Shown here in pieces: positions 50,401 through 61,619 of a stretch of 64,000 nt of DNA. This DNA comes from Mytilus trossulus (lineage: Eukaryota > Mollusca > Bivalvia > Mytilida > Mytilidae). Each line of letters starts with the position of its first letter. Positions within the stretch are counted from its first letter, which is position 1. The notes below the pieces were generated by a model. The model worked only from the letters and a program-made list of their open reading frames with translations. It did not search any database and was not told the DNA's origin. The stretch lies in assembly GCF_036588685.1 (NCBI RefSeq), contig NC_086382.1:60468987-60532986 (forward strand). Direction: 5' to 3'. Position numbers and translations under genes: made by a program.

Positions 50401-53400
50401 TAGGATATATCCTGTGACAAAAGTAGTGTATCCACAACAATCTGTACAAGTCATCCCATCCAGTTATCCTCCACAGTTAGGTCCAGGCTACGCTCCACAA
50501 TTAGGTATGATATATCCTGTGACAAAAGTAGTTTATCCACAACAATCTGTGCAAGTCATCCCATCTAGTTATCCTCCGCAGTTAGGTCCGGGCTACGCTC
50601 CACAATTAGGTATGATATATCCTGTGACAAAAGTAGTGTATCCACAACAATCTGTACAAGTCATCCCATCCAGTTATCCTCCACAGTTAGGTCCTGGCTA
50701 CGCTCCACAATTAGGTAGGATATATCCTGTGACAAAAGTAGTTTATCCACAACAATCTGTACAAGTCATCCCATCCAGTTATCCTCCACAGTTAGGTCCG
50801 GGCTACGCTCCACAATTAGGTATGATATATCCTGTGACAAAAGTAGTTTATCCACAACAATCTGTACAAGTCATCCCATCCAGTTATCCTCCACAGTTAG
50901 GTCCTGGCTATGCTCCACAATTAGGTATGATATATCCTGTGACAAAAGTAGTGTATCCACAACAATCTGTACAAGTCATCCCATCCAGTTATCCTCCACA
51001 GTTAGGTCCTGGCTATGCTCCACAATTAGGTAGGATATATCCTGTGACAAAAGTAGTGTATCCACAACAATCTGTACAAGTCATCCCATCCAGTTATCCT
51101 CCACAGTTAGGTCCTGGCTATGCTCCACAATTAGGTAGGATATATCCTGTGACAAAAGTAGTGTATCCACAACAATCTGTACAAGTCATCCCATCCAGTT
51201 ATCCTCCACAGTTAGGTCCAGGCTACGCTCCACAATTAGGTATGATATATCCTGTGACAAAAGTAGTTTATCCACAACAATCTGTGCAAGTCATCCCATC
51301 TAGTTATCCTCCACAGTTAGGTCCGGGCTACGCTCCACAATTAGGTATGATATATCCTGTGACAAAAGTAGTTTTGTATATAAAATAAAAGACAATGAAA
51401 GAGAAAAATTGTACTTGAAACATGATTGAAAACCAAAACAGAACAAACATTGATCTTTTTAGGTCACCTGGCCCAAAGGGCCAAGTGAGCTTTTCTCATC
51501 ACTTTGCGTCCGTCGTCCGTCGTCGTCCGTCGTCGTCTTCCTGCGTTAACTTTTACAAAAATCTTCTCCTCTGAAACTACTGGGCCAAATTAAACCAAAC
51601 TTGGCCACAATCATCATTAATGTATCTAGTTTAAAATTTGTGTTTTTTTACCCGGCCAACCAACCAAGATGGCCGCCATGGCTATAAATAGAACATAGGG
51701 GTAAAATGCAGTTTTTGGCTTATAACTCAAAAAACAAAGCATTTAGAGCAAATCTGACATGTGGTAAAATTGTTTATCAGGTGAAGATCTATCTGCCATG
51801 AAATTTTCAGATGAATCAGACAACCCGTTGTTGGGTTGCTGCCCCTGAATTGGTAATTTTAAGGAAATTTTACTGTTTTTGGTCATTATCTTGAATATTA
51901 TTATAGATGGAGATAAACTGTAAACAGCAATAATGTTCAGCAAAGTAAGATTTACAAATATGTCAACATGACCAAATTGGTCAGTTGACCCCTTTAGGAG
52001 TTATTGCCCTTTATAGTCAATTTTTAACCTTTTTTCGTAAATTTCCATATCTTTTACAAAAATCTTCTCCTCTGAAACTACTGGGCCAAATTAAACCAAA
52101 ATTAGCAACAATCAACATTGATGTATCTAGTTTAAAATTTGTGTTTTTTTACCCGGCCAACCAACCAAGATGGCCGCCATGGCTAAAAATAGAACATAGG
52201 GGTAAAATGCAGTTTTTGGCTTATATCTCAAAAACCAAAGCATTTAGAGCTAATCTGACAAGGGGCAAAATTGTTTATCTGGTCGAAATCTATCTGCCCT
52301 GAAATTTTAAGATGAATGGGTCAACTGGTTGTAAGGTTGCTGCCCCTAAATTGGTAATTTTAAGGAAATTTTGCTGTTTTGGGTTATTATCTTGAATATT
52401 ATTATAGATAGAGATAAACTGTAAACAGCAATAATATACAGCAATTTAAGACTAAAAAATAGGTCAAAATGACCAAAATGGTCAATTGACCCCCTATGAA
52501 GTTATCGTTTTTATAATCAATTTTTAACAATTTTCATAAAATTTGTGAATTTTTACTAACATTTTCGACTGAAACTACACGGACAAGTTCATTATAGATA
52601 GAGATGATTGTAAGCAGCAAGAATGTTTAGTAAAGTAAGATGTACAAACACATCAAAATCACCTAAACACAATTTTGTCATGAACTGTCTGCTTCCTTTG
52701 TTTAATTCACATATACCAAGGTGAGCGACACAGGCTCTTTAGAGCCTCTAGTTTATTTCTTACTGTGGATTCATTATTATTCTTTGAATACCAATTTTCA
52801 TTGTTTTATCTTGGGTACCAGGAATTTAAATGTAAATATTAGGTAAGAACTAATGCTACCATTGTTATCAACCATGATAAATATATTAGGTATCTGGTAG
52901 ATAGTAGTCTTACAAACAATTTTATTGGATAATACCTTATCATGTGACATGGAATGATTCAGTTAATATTCATTGAATTGCAAGGCAGGACAAATAAGCC
53001 GTAAAATTTACACCAGAAGGTTAATAACCCTATTATTCACCAGCGAATAACCTTTTGGGTGTCTAGATTTGCACTCGAGTTATCTCCCATGAAAATGATG
53101 TCTCAGGCTTAAATAAACAAAATGGCAGCTTTCACGTTACACTAACAGCCCATTGAGAGACAAGGAAATACGGTTTTGGAAATGAATAGAGTACCAGCAG
53201 CCAATGATATCTCTTATAAAGTAACGGTCCTTTTCAGGGCTATCAATATTTTCAAAACAATTCTAACTTTGTTGTACATTCAAGAAATTCTTCCTGAGGT
53301 ATTTTCAAACGTCAGCTTGTGATTGTTTTTTAAAAATTAAAGTAAGTGTTCGAAAGGCCTTTCCACTGTTAGTTGGGTATAATAAAACAATTGTGGCCCC

Positions 53401-53836
53401 TTAGAATCTATGAATATCCAAAATTATCAACCCTTAAAAGTTATTTGACTTCGGGCTGCGACCTCATTGAAGTGACCTTCTCATGTTGACAATTTTGGAT
53501 ATTCACCTTTTCAACAGGCCATAGTTGTATATTTTTGTATGACATCAGAGGATACAATTTATTTTACTGGAAAATTTATGTAATTCATTGCAACTATTAA
53601 TGTAATTAATTATTTATTGAATTTTAACAATTACAGTATACCAACAAATGCCCTGTCAGCCACAGCAATTACAACAACAACAGCCACAAAGACCACTTTT
53701 TACAGATGAAGACTTAACACAAATAAAAGAATTATTTCCAAATATGGAAGAAGAAGTTATCAAATCAGTGTTGGAAGCCAACAGAGGAAATAAAGAAACT
53801 ACAATCAACGCATTACTTCAGATGAACAGTGATTAA
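44476..53836 (+). CDS. TOLLIP: Toll-interacting protein with tandemly repeated exon 6
   Basis: Exons: 44476-44520, 45740-45910, 46124-46257, 47856-47904, 48432-48584, 49355 to a choice of 19 ends, and 53637-53836. All junctions are GT/AG and in phase. With the first exon-6 end (49454) the protein is 283 residues; human TOLLIP is 274 (recalled). Residues 16-30 carry [11 protein letters not shown], the Tom1-binding region seen in TOLLIP. A C2 domain runs from about 64 to 180, with [10 protein letters not shown] and PRWNRNVN blocks, and binds phosphoinositides in the family. A Pro/Gln/Tyr-rich linker follows. A C-terminal CUE domain (about 238-281) shows [10 protein letters not shown] and the terminal NALLQM and binds ubiquitin. 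TOLLIP damps TLR/IL-1 receptor signalling and acts in endosomal sorting and selective autophagy. The Gln-rich stretch before CUE is mussel-specific as far as I can tell. Exon 6 is unique and is described separately. Confidence 0.95.
44750..45010 (+). repeat. Intron 1 repeat with a 30-bp tandem pair
   Basis: The phrase 'gtaagcgggatatgggaatc' occurs at 44926 and 44957, with a partial third copy at 44988. It seems part of a longer dispersed repeat ('ccaatgtgggtctcattggg'). It is non-coding and lies in TOLLIP intron 1. Confidence 0.6.
47309..47711. mobile_element. 403-bp hairpin MITE with TA duplication
   Basis: Inverted arms of about 160 bp start cactgctaatttagcatagg and end with a near-complement. 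TA flanks both ends (47307-47308, 47712-47713). The arms are dense in 'ggtactttttagtac' phrases. It lies in TOLLIP intron 3. Tc1/mariner-like by duplication size only. Confidence 0.75.
48221..48314 (+). repeat. 47-bp tandem duplication in TOLLIP intron 4
   Basis: Two adjacent copies of a unit starting cagcaaacttgccatcactg and ending 'cacccctct', differing at one or two bases. Confidence 0.9.
48670..48900 (-). repeat. Dispersed repeat 'R1', reverse copy
   Basis: The plus strand reads 'gccaatgagacaactctcca', 'aaaccattataggtcaatg' and 'ggccttcaacaaggagcctt'. This is the longest R1 copy in the window. It lies in TOLLIP intron 5. Confidence 0.7.
49373..51373 (+). repeat. 19 x 105-bp coding array with a donor in every unit
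   Basis: Exactly 19 units of 105 bp lie between two copies of GTAGTT (49373-49378 in the exon, 51368-51373 downstream). A unit is 76-82 bp of exon 6 followed by GTATGATATATCCTGTGACA and three A. These bases begin the intron if the first donor is used. All units are open in the TOLLIP frame. Candidate donors G|GT lie at 49455 and every 105 bases to 51345. Twelve are GTATGA and seven are GTAGGA. Units differ at few sites: GTAGT(T/G)T, GGTCC(N)GG, TA(C/T)GC and ATG/AGG. After the last unit the frame stops within ten codons (stop at 51386-51388), before the CUE exon. Confidence 0.95.
51461..52751 (+). repeat. Dispersed repeat 'R7' in TOLLIP intron 6
   Basis: It starts aggtcacctggcccaaaggg and ends 'gagcctctag'. 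The interior is an imperfect tandem pair of about 480 bp (51540-51990 and 52045-52500) with 'accaagatggccgccatggc' and 'gggccaaattaaaccaaa' in each. A 'cgtcgtccgtcgtcgt' simple tract lies at 51509-51536. I recall this as a frequent bivalve repeat. Confidence 0.65.
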
Positions 53837-56800
53837 AACATTTCCCGTACTTTTTGTTTATTTATATATTATGCTCTGTACTATCTTTGTTATCTTACAT
53901 TCATGTTAATTAAATGTAGGAATTCTGTTATTGTAGATGTAAATTATTTAATGCTAAAATTTATTAACATGAATTAACCTCTATAAATTATAGGATAAAA
54001 ACTAAGAAAGTTTACTACCCGGTATTAAAATTTATAGACATATTATATGAAGAAATAAGACAAACATAGTTATAACTGTATGAAAAATAATTCTTCATGA
54101 ATTTTTTTCTCATTGTGAAGAATAGAATATACACTTGTTAAAATGTTAGTGTAATTGTGTGAAAATAGGTGTACATTGTGATTCTTTATTAAGAAACATG
54201 AAGAATTGTTCTTGTGAGTTATTAATATATATAAATAAGATGTAAAGAGTTATACTGAAATTTTATTAGATCTAATCCTGTTTGTCACAGTAAACCTTTA
54301 TGGTTAACATGTAAATATTCCTATTCAAGGCATCAAGATGGACATGTATGTCATTCTTGTGATGGCTTTCTAATTCTTAGAAAAACAAGCATATCTAATA
54401 TCTTTAGAGAAATTGTATATCAAGTGTAATTCAGGTTGTGGTCACCATTTTTCTCCAATAATACATTTGAAAAACTCTCGACACAAGAAATGTTAACAGA
54501 TGCTTGTCAACCACCCAGAGATACGAAAATACAGTGCATATTTTACAGTTTTAGATCATTTCAATAATTTAATGAAGTCAAATCTCAAACATACAGAGTG
54601 AAAAAATGTATAAACAGCAAACTTTATGGAGAAATAAAAAAGAAAAATGCTTTGTCAAATTATAACTTGTAAAAGAGACACCTTTAGTTATTGAATAGTT
54701 ATCTGTAACTTTATATATATACTTAAATGCAGTTTGAAAAGTTGCAGTTCCAAATGACATGCCCCTGATATGATTTTATTTAAAATGTGAGAAAATAAAG
54801 CACCAGTCTTACCATTTGTGCTTATTCATTTATTAACTGTTTGCCGATATTTCTAATATATCAATATTAATAGGTATTGTGTGTAGTACTATATCTAACT
54901 ATATAACTCTGTATGTATTATATGTTGTCTTCCTTTTACAGCTAATCTACTAGAGTGTGTAAAAGTAAAGTAAAGTAAAATGAATTCAAGTTAAACTTTT
55001 TTATATGGGGATTCTAAAAATCAATATAAACTTTGTTTACTACATGTACTTGAGAAAAGAGTTGTGTTATTCATTATTATTCTTCAATTAGCTATTCTAT
55101 AATTATATAACCAAGGAGAATGACTTTGGAAATCTATCTACACATTTTTCTCCAAATTTATAAATAGCTTATGATAAAAAAATATTTGGTTCCTAAAACA
55201 GACTCATCATTTCAATATGTTTAACTTACACACTCTACTAGTTTAGCTGTAATGAAATGATATTTCTTGCTGTAGTTATTTTCAAATTACTGGTAGTTAA
55301 CAAAGAACATCTTGATCATGGTATTTTAAGTTATTTATATACAGACATTGATATAATGTGGACAGAGATTCATGACTGTGATCACTGTGGCTGCAATATT
55401 TTGTTTCCATTTTAAATTCATTGACATTGTATATTCTCATCCACAAAATTATGTATCCTTAACATACTTTTCTGATTTTTTGGGGGGTTTATTTATATTT
55501 TTGTTTTAAGAGTATTCTTTAAGGGCTATTCCAGATTAATTGTATGTCTTGTGTCAAATAAATAATGTTAAAAACCTATATTATTCCAAAAAATTGATCA
55601 CAATCCAAATTCAGACAGTATCAAGCTTATATATTTTGTCCAAAATTGCACCAACTGTTCAGGGTTTAACCCCTGCAGTTGTATCAGGCTGTGCTCTGCA
55701 AAGCATTATATTGATAGTCTAGGAAAATGTTTTACTGAGAATTAGAATGATGCAGTACTTGAGTTTATGAAACAGTGTTTTTTAGAGCAGAAATACCTTA
55801 TCTCATGACACAAATTGAATTGACAAAATGTGTACCCAGATTTCACACCAGCTCAATATTATGCTTGTTTCAAAGATGTGCCATATAAATCACTGTTGTC
55901 CATGACAGTTCAAAATGCAATAATTGTATTCAGGTCTTCATTGTTTTTACTGAAAGAGTTATACTTAAATGACATATAATGAATACATTAATTAACATTT
56001 TAACAATCCCTATCTGAAAGTCTTGTTTAAATGTGAGTTTAAAGTTTATGTTTTGTATAGTACTAAAGAAAATTCACGTCTTTGTGAACCATGTGTTATG
56101 TAGCCAGAAATTACATCATGATGGGTAGTTTTTCAATCAGATTTTGGCTTATTATATTTCCTTAGAGCTATAAGGGAACTGAGAACAAATGTAGATTTTT
56201 TGATAGACAATTTGACAAGTAAAATGTCATGTAGACTTACTGTGGTTTTGGCATTCTATGCTTTGCCTTGCCTTTTATGCCTTGTCCTTTGTTGAAAACT
56301 GATATTCTGCCTTATTTCCATATTTCGTTTTCATCTGCAATAGTATATAGTATATTATTCCTGTTATAGAAAAATAGAGATTTTAAAGTTTACTTTTTAA
56401 AATAATTTGACAATTGTATGAATGTACAGAAGAGGGGGTGGGGTGTATATTTATTTTAAATATGTAAATGGTACTTATATCTCTCTCTAGTTTGGGAAAG
56501 AAAACAAAACTTAAATGCAGTTGCCTTTATTCAAATATATGGATCTATTAAATCCAGTTTGATATATTTTAAAGTGACTTTATTTTATGTTCTTTTGATT
56601 AGTTTGAAATATAATAGAAAGGTAGATAAATGAACAAAAGAGAATAAATGAAAACAGTTAGATTCTAGTTGGAAGACATATTTACTCTTAACTTTGTGTT
56701 ACGGAATGCTTTGCACAGCTTTAAATGGGATATAACATATCGGTCAGCTTTGATCAAATAATATATCAAGTTACTTTGTTTGCAGCCTGTAAGTTTATAA

Positions 56801-57735
56801 AATGCACACAAAGTTCATTGTCAAGAAATTATTCAAAAGTTCTCCCATTTTGGTGATTTTTTTTGTTTTTGATAGAAAAATGCATAATAGAAACAAACTG
56901 TATATATACATGTATTTGAATGACTATATTAAAAGTGATTAGAGTTTGTTAGGTTTCAAGCCTTTATTATGAATTAATCTGTATGAATCAAATGTGTATT
57001 TTTCCAAAGGAAATGTAATTTTGAAAAAAAATCAGTCAATACTAAATAATTTATAAAATTATTCTAAATTTGCAAACTACTTTTCTGTTTGGAAAGGTTT
57101 AAGTAAAGCCCACTGATAACAAAGTTGAATTGCTTAATTCAAAAACATATATTTGAGAACCTTTCCCTTCTACAATATTTTTTTCTCAAGAAAATTCTGT
57201 TCAATATTGCAATGAGTTGTTACATGAATAAAAAAAACTCAGTGGATTACCTCCCCTATTAGTGTAATTTGTGTTTAGATTACACCAGTGTATTGTATAT
57301 ATATACCTTAAACAAAGGAAAGGAGATGTTGAGATCTTTTTTAAGGCCTTAAATATCAGACAAATTAATTGTGATTTCTTTTATTTTTTATCAAGACTTG
57401 TTTACTCATTCTGCTTGTTTTAAGGTAGAGCATGTACATGGGTGTTGGAAGTTCTTTATAGAAAAACATTAATTTGTATTGATTTATAAAATGTGCTTAC
57501 ATGTATGTTAACATAATCAGAATTGTGTGAATGATTTATTATAAATATGTGGTAAATAAAACAAAATATTAAAAACGATACAACTGAAATCTTTGTTTTG
57601 TTAAATATAATGGTCAACAGTTTTTGGTCGTTATATAAGCATTCATTACTTGATTGCCTAGCCTGCAATGATGTGAAAGTGAGATGTAGTAGTTACTTTT
57701 TGGCAATATTCTTATTGATACCTGATTTGGAGATT
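53837..57735 (+). other. TOLLIP: TOLLIP 3' UTR and intergenic DNA
   Basis: No exon or gene was recognised. AATAAA at 54794-54799 is a plausible polyadenylation signal, about 960 bases after the stop. Other AT-rich hexamer-like sites exist, so the UTR end is uncertain. Confidence 0.4.
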
Positions 57736-58445
57736 TCAGACTAGGTATATAACATCCATCATTGATACATGGAGATTTCTGTCTAGGTATATAACATATA
57801 TCATTGATACATGGAGATTTCTGACTAGGTATATAAAATACATCATTGATATATGGAGATTTCTGACTAGGTATATAACATACATCATTGATACATGGAG
57901 ATTTCTGACTAGGAATATAACATACATCATTGATACATGGAGATATCTGACTAGGTATATAACATACATCATTGATACATGGAGATTTCTGACTAGGTAT
58001 ATGACATACATCATTGATACATGGAGATTTCTGACTAGGTTTATAACATACATCATTGATACATGGAGATTTCTGACTAGGAATATAACATACATCATTG
58101 ATACATGGAGATTTCTGACTAGGTTTATAACATACATCATTGATACATGGAGATTTCTGACTAGGTATATAACATACATCATTGATACATGGAGATTTCT
58201 GACTAGGTATATAACATACATCATTGATACATGGAGATTTCTGACTAGGTTTATAACATACATCATTGATACATGGAGATTTCTGACTAGGTTTATAACA
58301 TACATCATTGATACATGGAGATTTCTGACTAGGTATATGACATACATCATTGATACATGGAGATTTCTGACTAGGTATATGACATACATCATTGATACAT
58401 GGAGATTTCTGACTAGGTATATGACATACATCATTGATACATTGG
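57736..58445 (+). repeat. 42-bp minisatellite, about 17 copies
   Basis: The unit is gactaggtatataacataca followed by 'tcattgatacatggagatttct'. Units are about 95 percent alike, varying mostly at gta/gtt/gaa and ata/atg. Because 42 is divisible by three, both strands stay open for hundreds of bases. I do not regard either frame as a gene. Confidence 0.95.
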
Positions 58446-58480
58446 ATGCTGCTACATTGGCATCCTGGGATCTCAATTGA

Positions 58481-60145
58481 GTGTGCGGCCTTAGAAGTTT
58501 ATCTTCTGCCAAACATCTACAGAGATCACTAGTCTGTCATGACAGTGGTTGTGAGATGGGATGTATCTGTGGCTGAGTGGCTTTAGTAGTTTGCCTTCTG
58601 CCAAACATCTACAGAGATCACTAGGGCCCTGTCAGTACTGTGGTTGTGAGATGGGATGTATCTGTGGCTGAGTGGCTTAGTAGTTTGTCTTCTGTGAATC
58701 ATCTACAGAGATCACCAGTGGTGTGAGTTCGGAGGCATCTGTGGATGAGTGGCCTTAGTAGCTTGTCTTCTGTGAATCATCTACAGATATCACCAGTGGT
58801 TGTGAGTTCGGAGTCATCTGTGGATGAGTGGCCTTAGTAGTTTGTCTTATGTGAATCATCTACAGAGGTCATTAGCCTGTCAGAACTTTGGTGATGAGCT
58901 GGGATGCATCTGTGGCTGAATGTTTTAGTAGTTTGTCGTCTGTAAATCATGTTCAGAGATCACTAGGCTGTTAGTACTGTGGTTGTAAGTTTGGAGGCAT
59001 TTGTGGCTGAGTGGCTTTAGTAGCTTTTCTTCTGTGAATCATGTATAGATATCATTAGCCTGTCAGGACTGTGGTGGTGAGCTGGAATGCAACTGTGGCT
59101 GAGTGGCTTACGTAGTTTGTCTTCTGTGAATCATCTACAGAGATCACCAGTGGTGGTGAGTTCGTAGGCATCTGTGGATGAGTGGCCTTAGTAGCTTGTC
59201 TTCTGTAAATCATGTACCGAGATCACTAGCCTTTCAGCATGTGGTTGAGTGTTGGGATCCATCTGTGGCTGAGTGGCTTTAGTCGATTGTCTACTGTAAA
59301 TCATGTACAGAGATTACTAGACTGCCAGTAGTGTGGTTGTGAGTTGGGAGGCCTCTGTGGCTGAGTGGCCTTAAAAGTTTATCTTCTGTTAGACATCTAC
59401 AGAGAATACTAAACTGTCGGGACTTTAGCTATGAGTTTGAAGGCATCTGTGGATGAGTGGCCATAGTAGCTTGTCTTCTGTGAATCATGTATAGAAATCA
59501 CTAGCCTGTTAGTTTTGTGGTTGTGAGTTTGGAGGCATCTGTGGCTTTAGTAGCTTGTCTTCTGTGAATCATGTATAGAAATTATTAGCATGTCAAGACT
59601 GTGGTGATGAACTGGGATGCATCTGTGGCTGAGTGGCTTAAGTAGATTGTCTACTGTAAATCATGTACAGAGATCACTGTCCTATCAGTACTGTGTTTGT
59701 GAGTTGGAATGCATCTTTGGCTGAGTGGCTTTAGTAGTTTTTCAGTTTGTCTTCTGTGAATCGTCTACAGAGATCACCAGTGGTTGTGAGTTCGTAGGCA
59801 TCTGTGGTTGAGTGGCCATAGTAGCTTGTCTTCTGTAAATCATGTACCGAGATCACTAGCCTGTCAGTATTGTGGTTATGAGTTGTGAGGCATCTGTGGC
59901 TGAGTGGATTAAGTAACTTGTCTTCTGTGAATCGTGTATAGAGACCATTAGCCTGTCAGTACTGTGGTTGTGAGTTTGGAGGCCTCTGTGGCTGAGTGGC
60001 CTTAAAAATTTATCTTCTGTTAGACATCTACAGAGAATACTAAACTGTCGGGACTGTAGCTATGAGTTTGAAGGCCTCTGTGACTGAGTGGCTTAGTAGT
60101 TTGTCTTCTTTAAATCATCTACAGAGATCAATAGCCTGTCCAAAT
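58481..60145 (+). repeat. Array of about 18 tRNA-like modules, 75-100 bp each
   Basis: Each module begins with tggctgagtggc or tggatgagtggc, which fits the RNA polymerase III A-box consensus TRGYNNANNGG. It then has 'tttgtcttctgtgaatcat', 'ctacagagatcac' and, in most, 'tgtcagtactgtggttgtga' with a degenerate B-box-like gagttcggag. Spacing varies because some modules lack the middle part. It looks like a tandem amplification of a tRNA-derived SINE head. It directly follows the 42-bp minisatellite. Confidence 0.7.
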
Positions 60146-60179
60146 GTAAAGTTTTCTAGAAATAAATACTTTTAAAAAA

Positions 60180-61345
60180 AGTACTGCTACTTCGGCATGG
60201 CAGTTTTGCAGGTTTCATCTGACCTTTGCCTCATTTTCACGGTTGGTTTGTTAATATTTAGGGTCTGTGTTTTTGGTGTTGTTCTAATACAACAAGTAAT
60301 AGGTGGACTACTTGTACGTTTGGTGTATGGATAAATGTAAGGTATACACATCTGTCTGGCAGGTATCATCTGCCCTTTTCATGATTCTTTAGTTAAATTC
60401 AATTTTAATTTCAGCAGTTAGATCTTTTTCTAAGATTCTATAAGGCTTACTAGTAGGTCAACTATATTTGAGTGTTGTAAGGTGTTCATGTCAGTCTGAC
60501 AGGGTTCATCTGACCGTGACCTCATTTTCATGCTTCGCTGTTCAATTTTTCGTTTTAATGTTTCTAAGATACTTTTAGCAACAAGATCAAATATATATTA
60601 CGTATAGAATGGTTGTTAGGTGCATATGTCTTTTTGGCAGGGTTCATTTAAGTATATATTGACCTCAGTTCCATGGTTCATTTGTAGTATTTATATTTCA
60701 AGGTTTGATCTGTTTCTTTTATACCAATATCAATGGGTCAACTATATTTGATATATGTAAATTAAACATGTCCGTTTGGCTTGTATTATCTGATATTGGT
60801 CTCATTTCCATAGAGTATTGATAATGTTATTATACGTGTAGTAAATCTTTATCTTTAAAACTTCAACTACTTCAACTACCCTGCCACTGAGTAATACATC
60901 TCTTTAATTCAGAGGATTTAACTGCTGGATATTTCATATACTGTATACAGATGCCCTATAGCCTGGTGTTTCTGTCCGGCATATTTCTGTTATCCTGTTA
61001 TTCTTGGTCTTGTTTTCATTGTTCAACAACATTTTTTTTACCGTTTGATAAGTAATATGACAACTGTGTTTGATATATAAAATCGTTGCAAGGTATAAAT
61101 GTCTTTCAGGGCTAACTTGGCCTTGACCTTAATTCAAGGATTAATGTTTAATTTTAAGATTATTTGGTGATAAGGTCCATTAATCCGATGTTTTGAGAAA
61201 TATTTCAACTATTCTATATATGGACAATGATTGTATAGTGTGCATTCTTATCTGACAGGATTTACTTGGCCTGGCCTTGACCTCATCTCATGGTCTTTTG
61301 GTCGATATTCATCTCACCTAGACCTCATTTTCAATGTAATTGGTC
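60180..61345 (+). repeat. Satellite-like repeat 'R6', forward array
   Basis: About six degenerate units of roughly 150-190 bp carry 'ggcaggtttcatctgac', 'ccttgacctcattttca' and 'ggtcaactatatttgatata'. It is the complement of 28560-28940. No coding sequence. Confidence 0.6.
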
Positions 61346-61619
61346 AACTGGAAACTTATTCGAATAGGTCGTAATTCAATTAAGAAAACTAACAGCCTAG
61401 TTTATGAGATTTTTTTTTAACAAACAACAGAATATAACAAACCAAGAGCTAGAGAGTTATATTGTCATGAGAATATTTACGGAAGATTATGAAGCATTTG
61501 GTTTAAGCATGACAAAAAGAACAAATATTGTTGAATATCTGCTATGGCGGATAAATGATGACAGAGCTGCCTTGTTAGTATCAATGTCATCCAACGACTA
61601 AGAATCAATCAGACTGAAT

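Noticed and set aside
51339..51388. The repeat frame ending in LYIK as the true TOLLIP C-terminus
   Set aside because: It would drop the CUE domain, which is intact and in phase at 53637-53836. I keep it only as a possible intron-retention isoform.
51985..52302. A 105-residue open frame in TOLLIP intron 6
   Set aside because: It lies inside the tandem pair of dispersed repeat R7 and has no protein similarity I recognise.
57736..58512. A 258-residue minus-strand and a 159-residue plus-strand repetitive open frame
   Set aside because: Both come from the 42-bp minisatellite, whose period is divisible by three. There is no non-repetitive domain, and both strands being open argues against coding.
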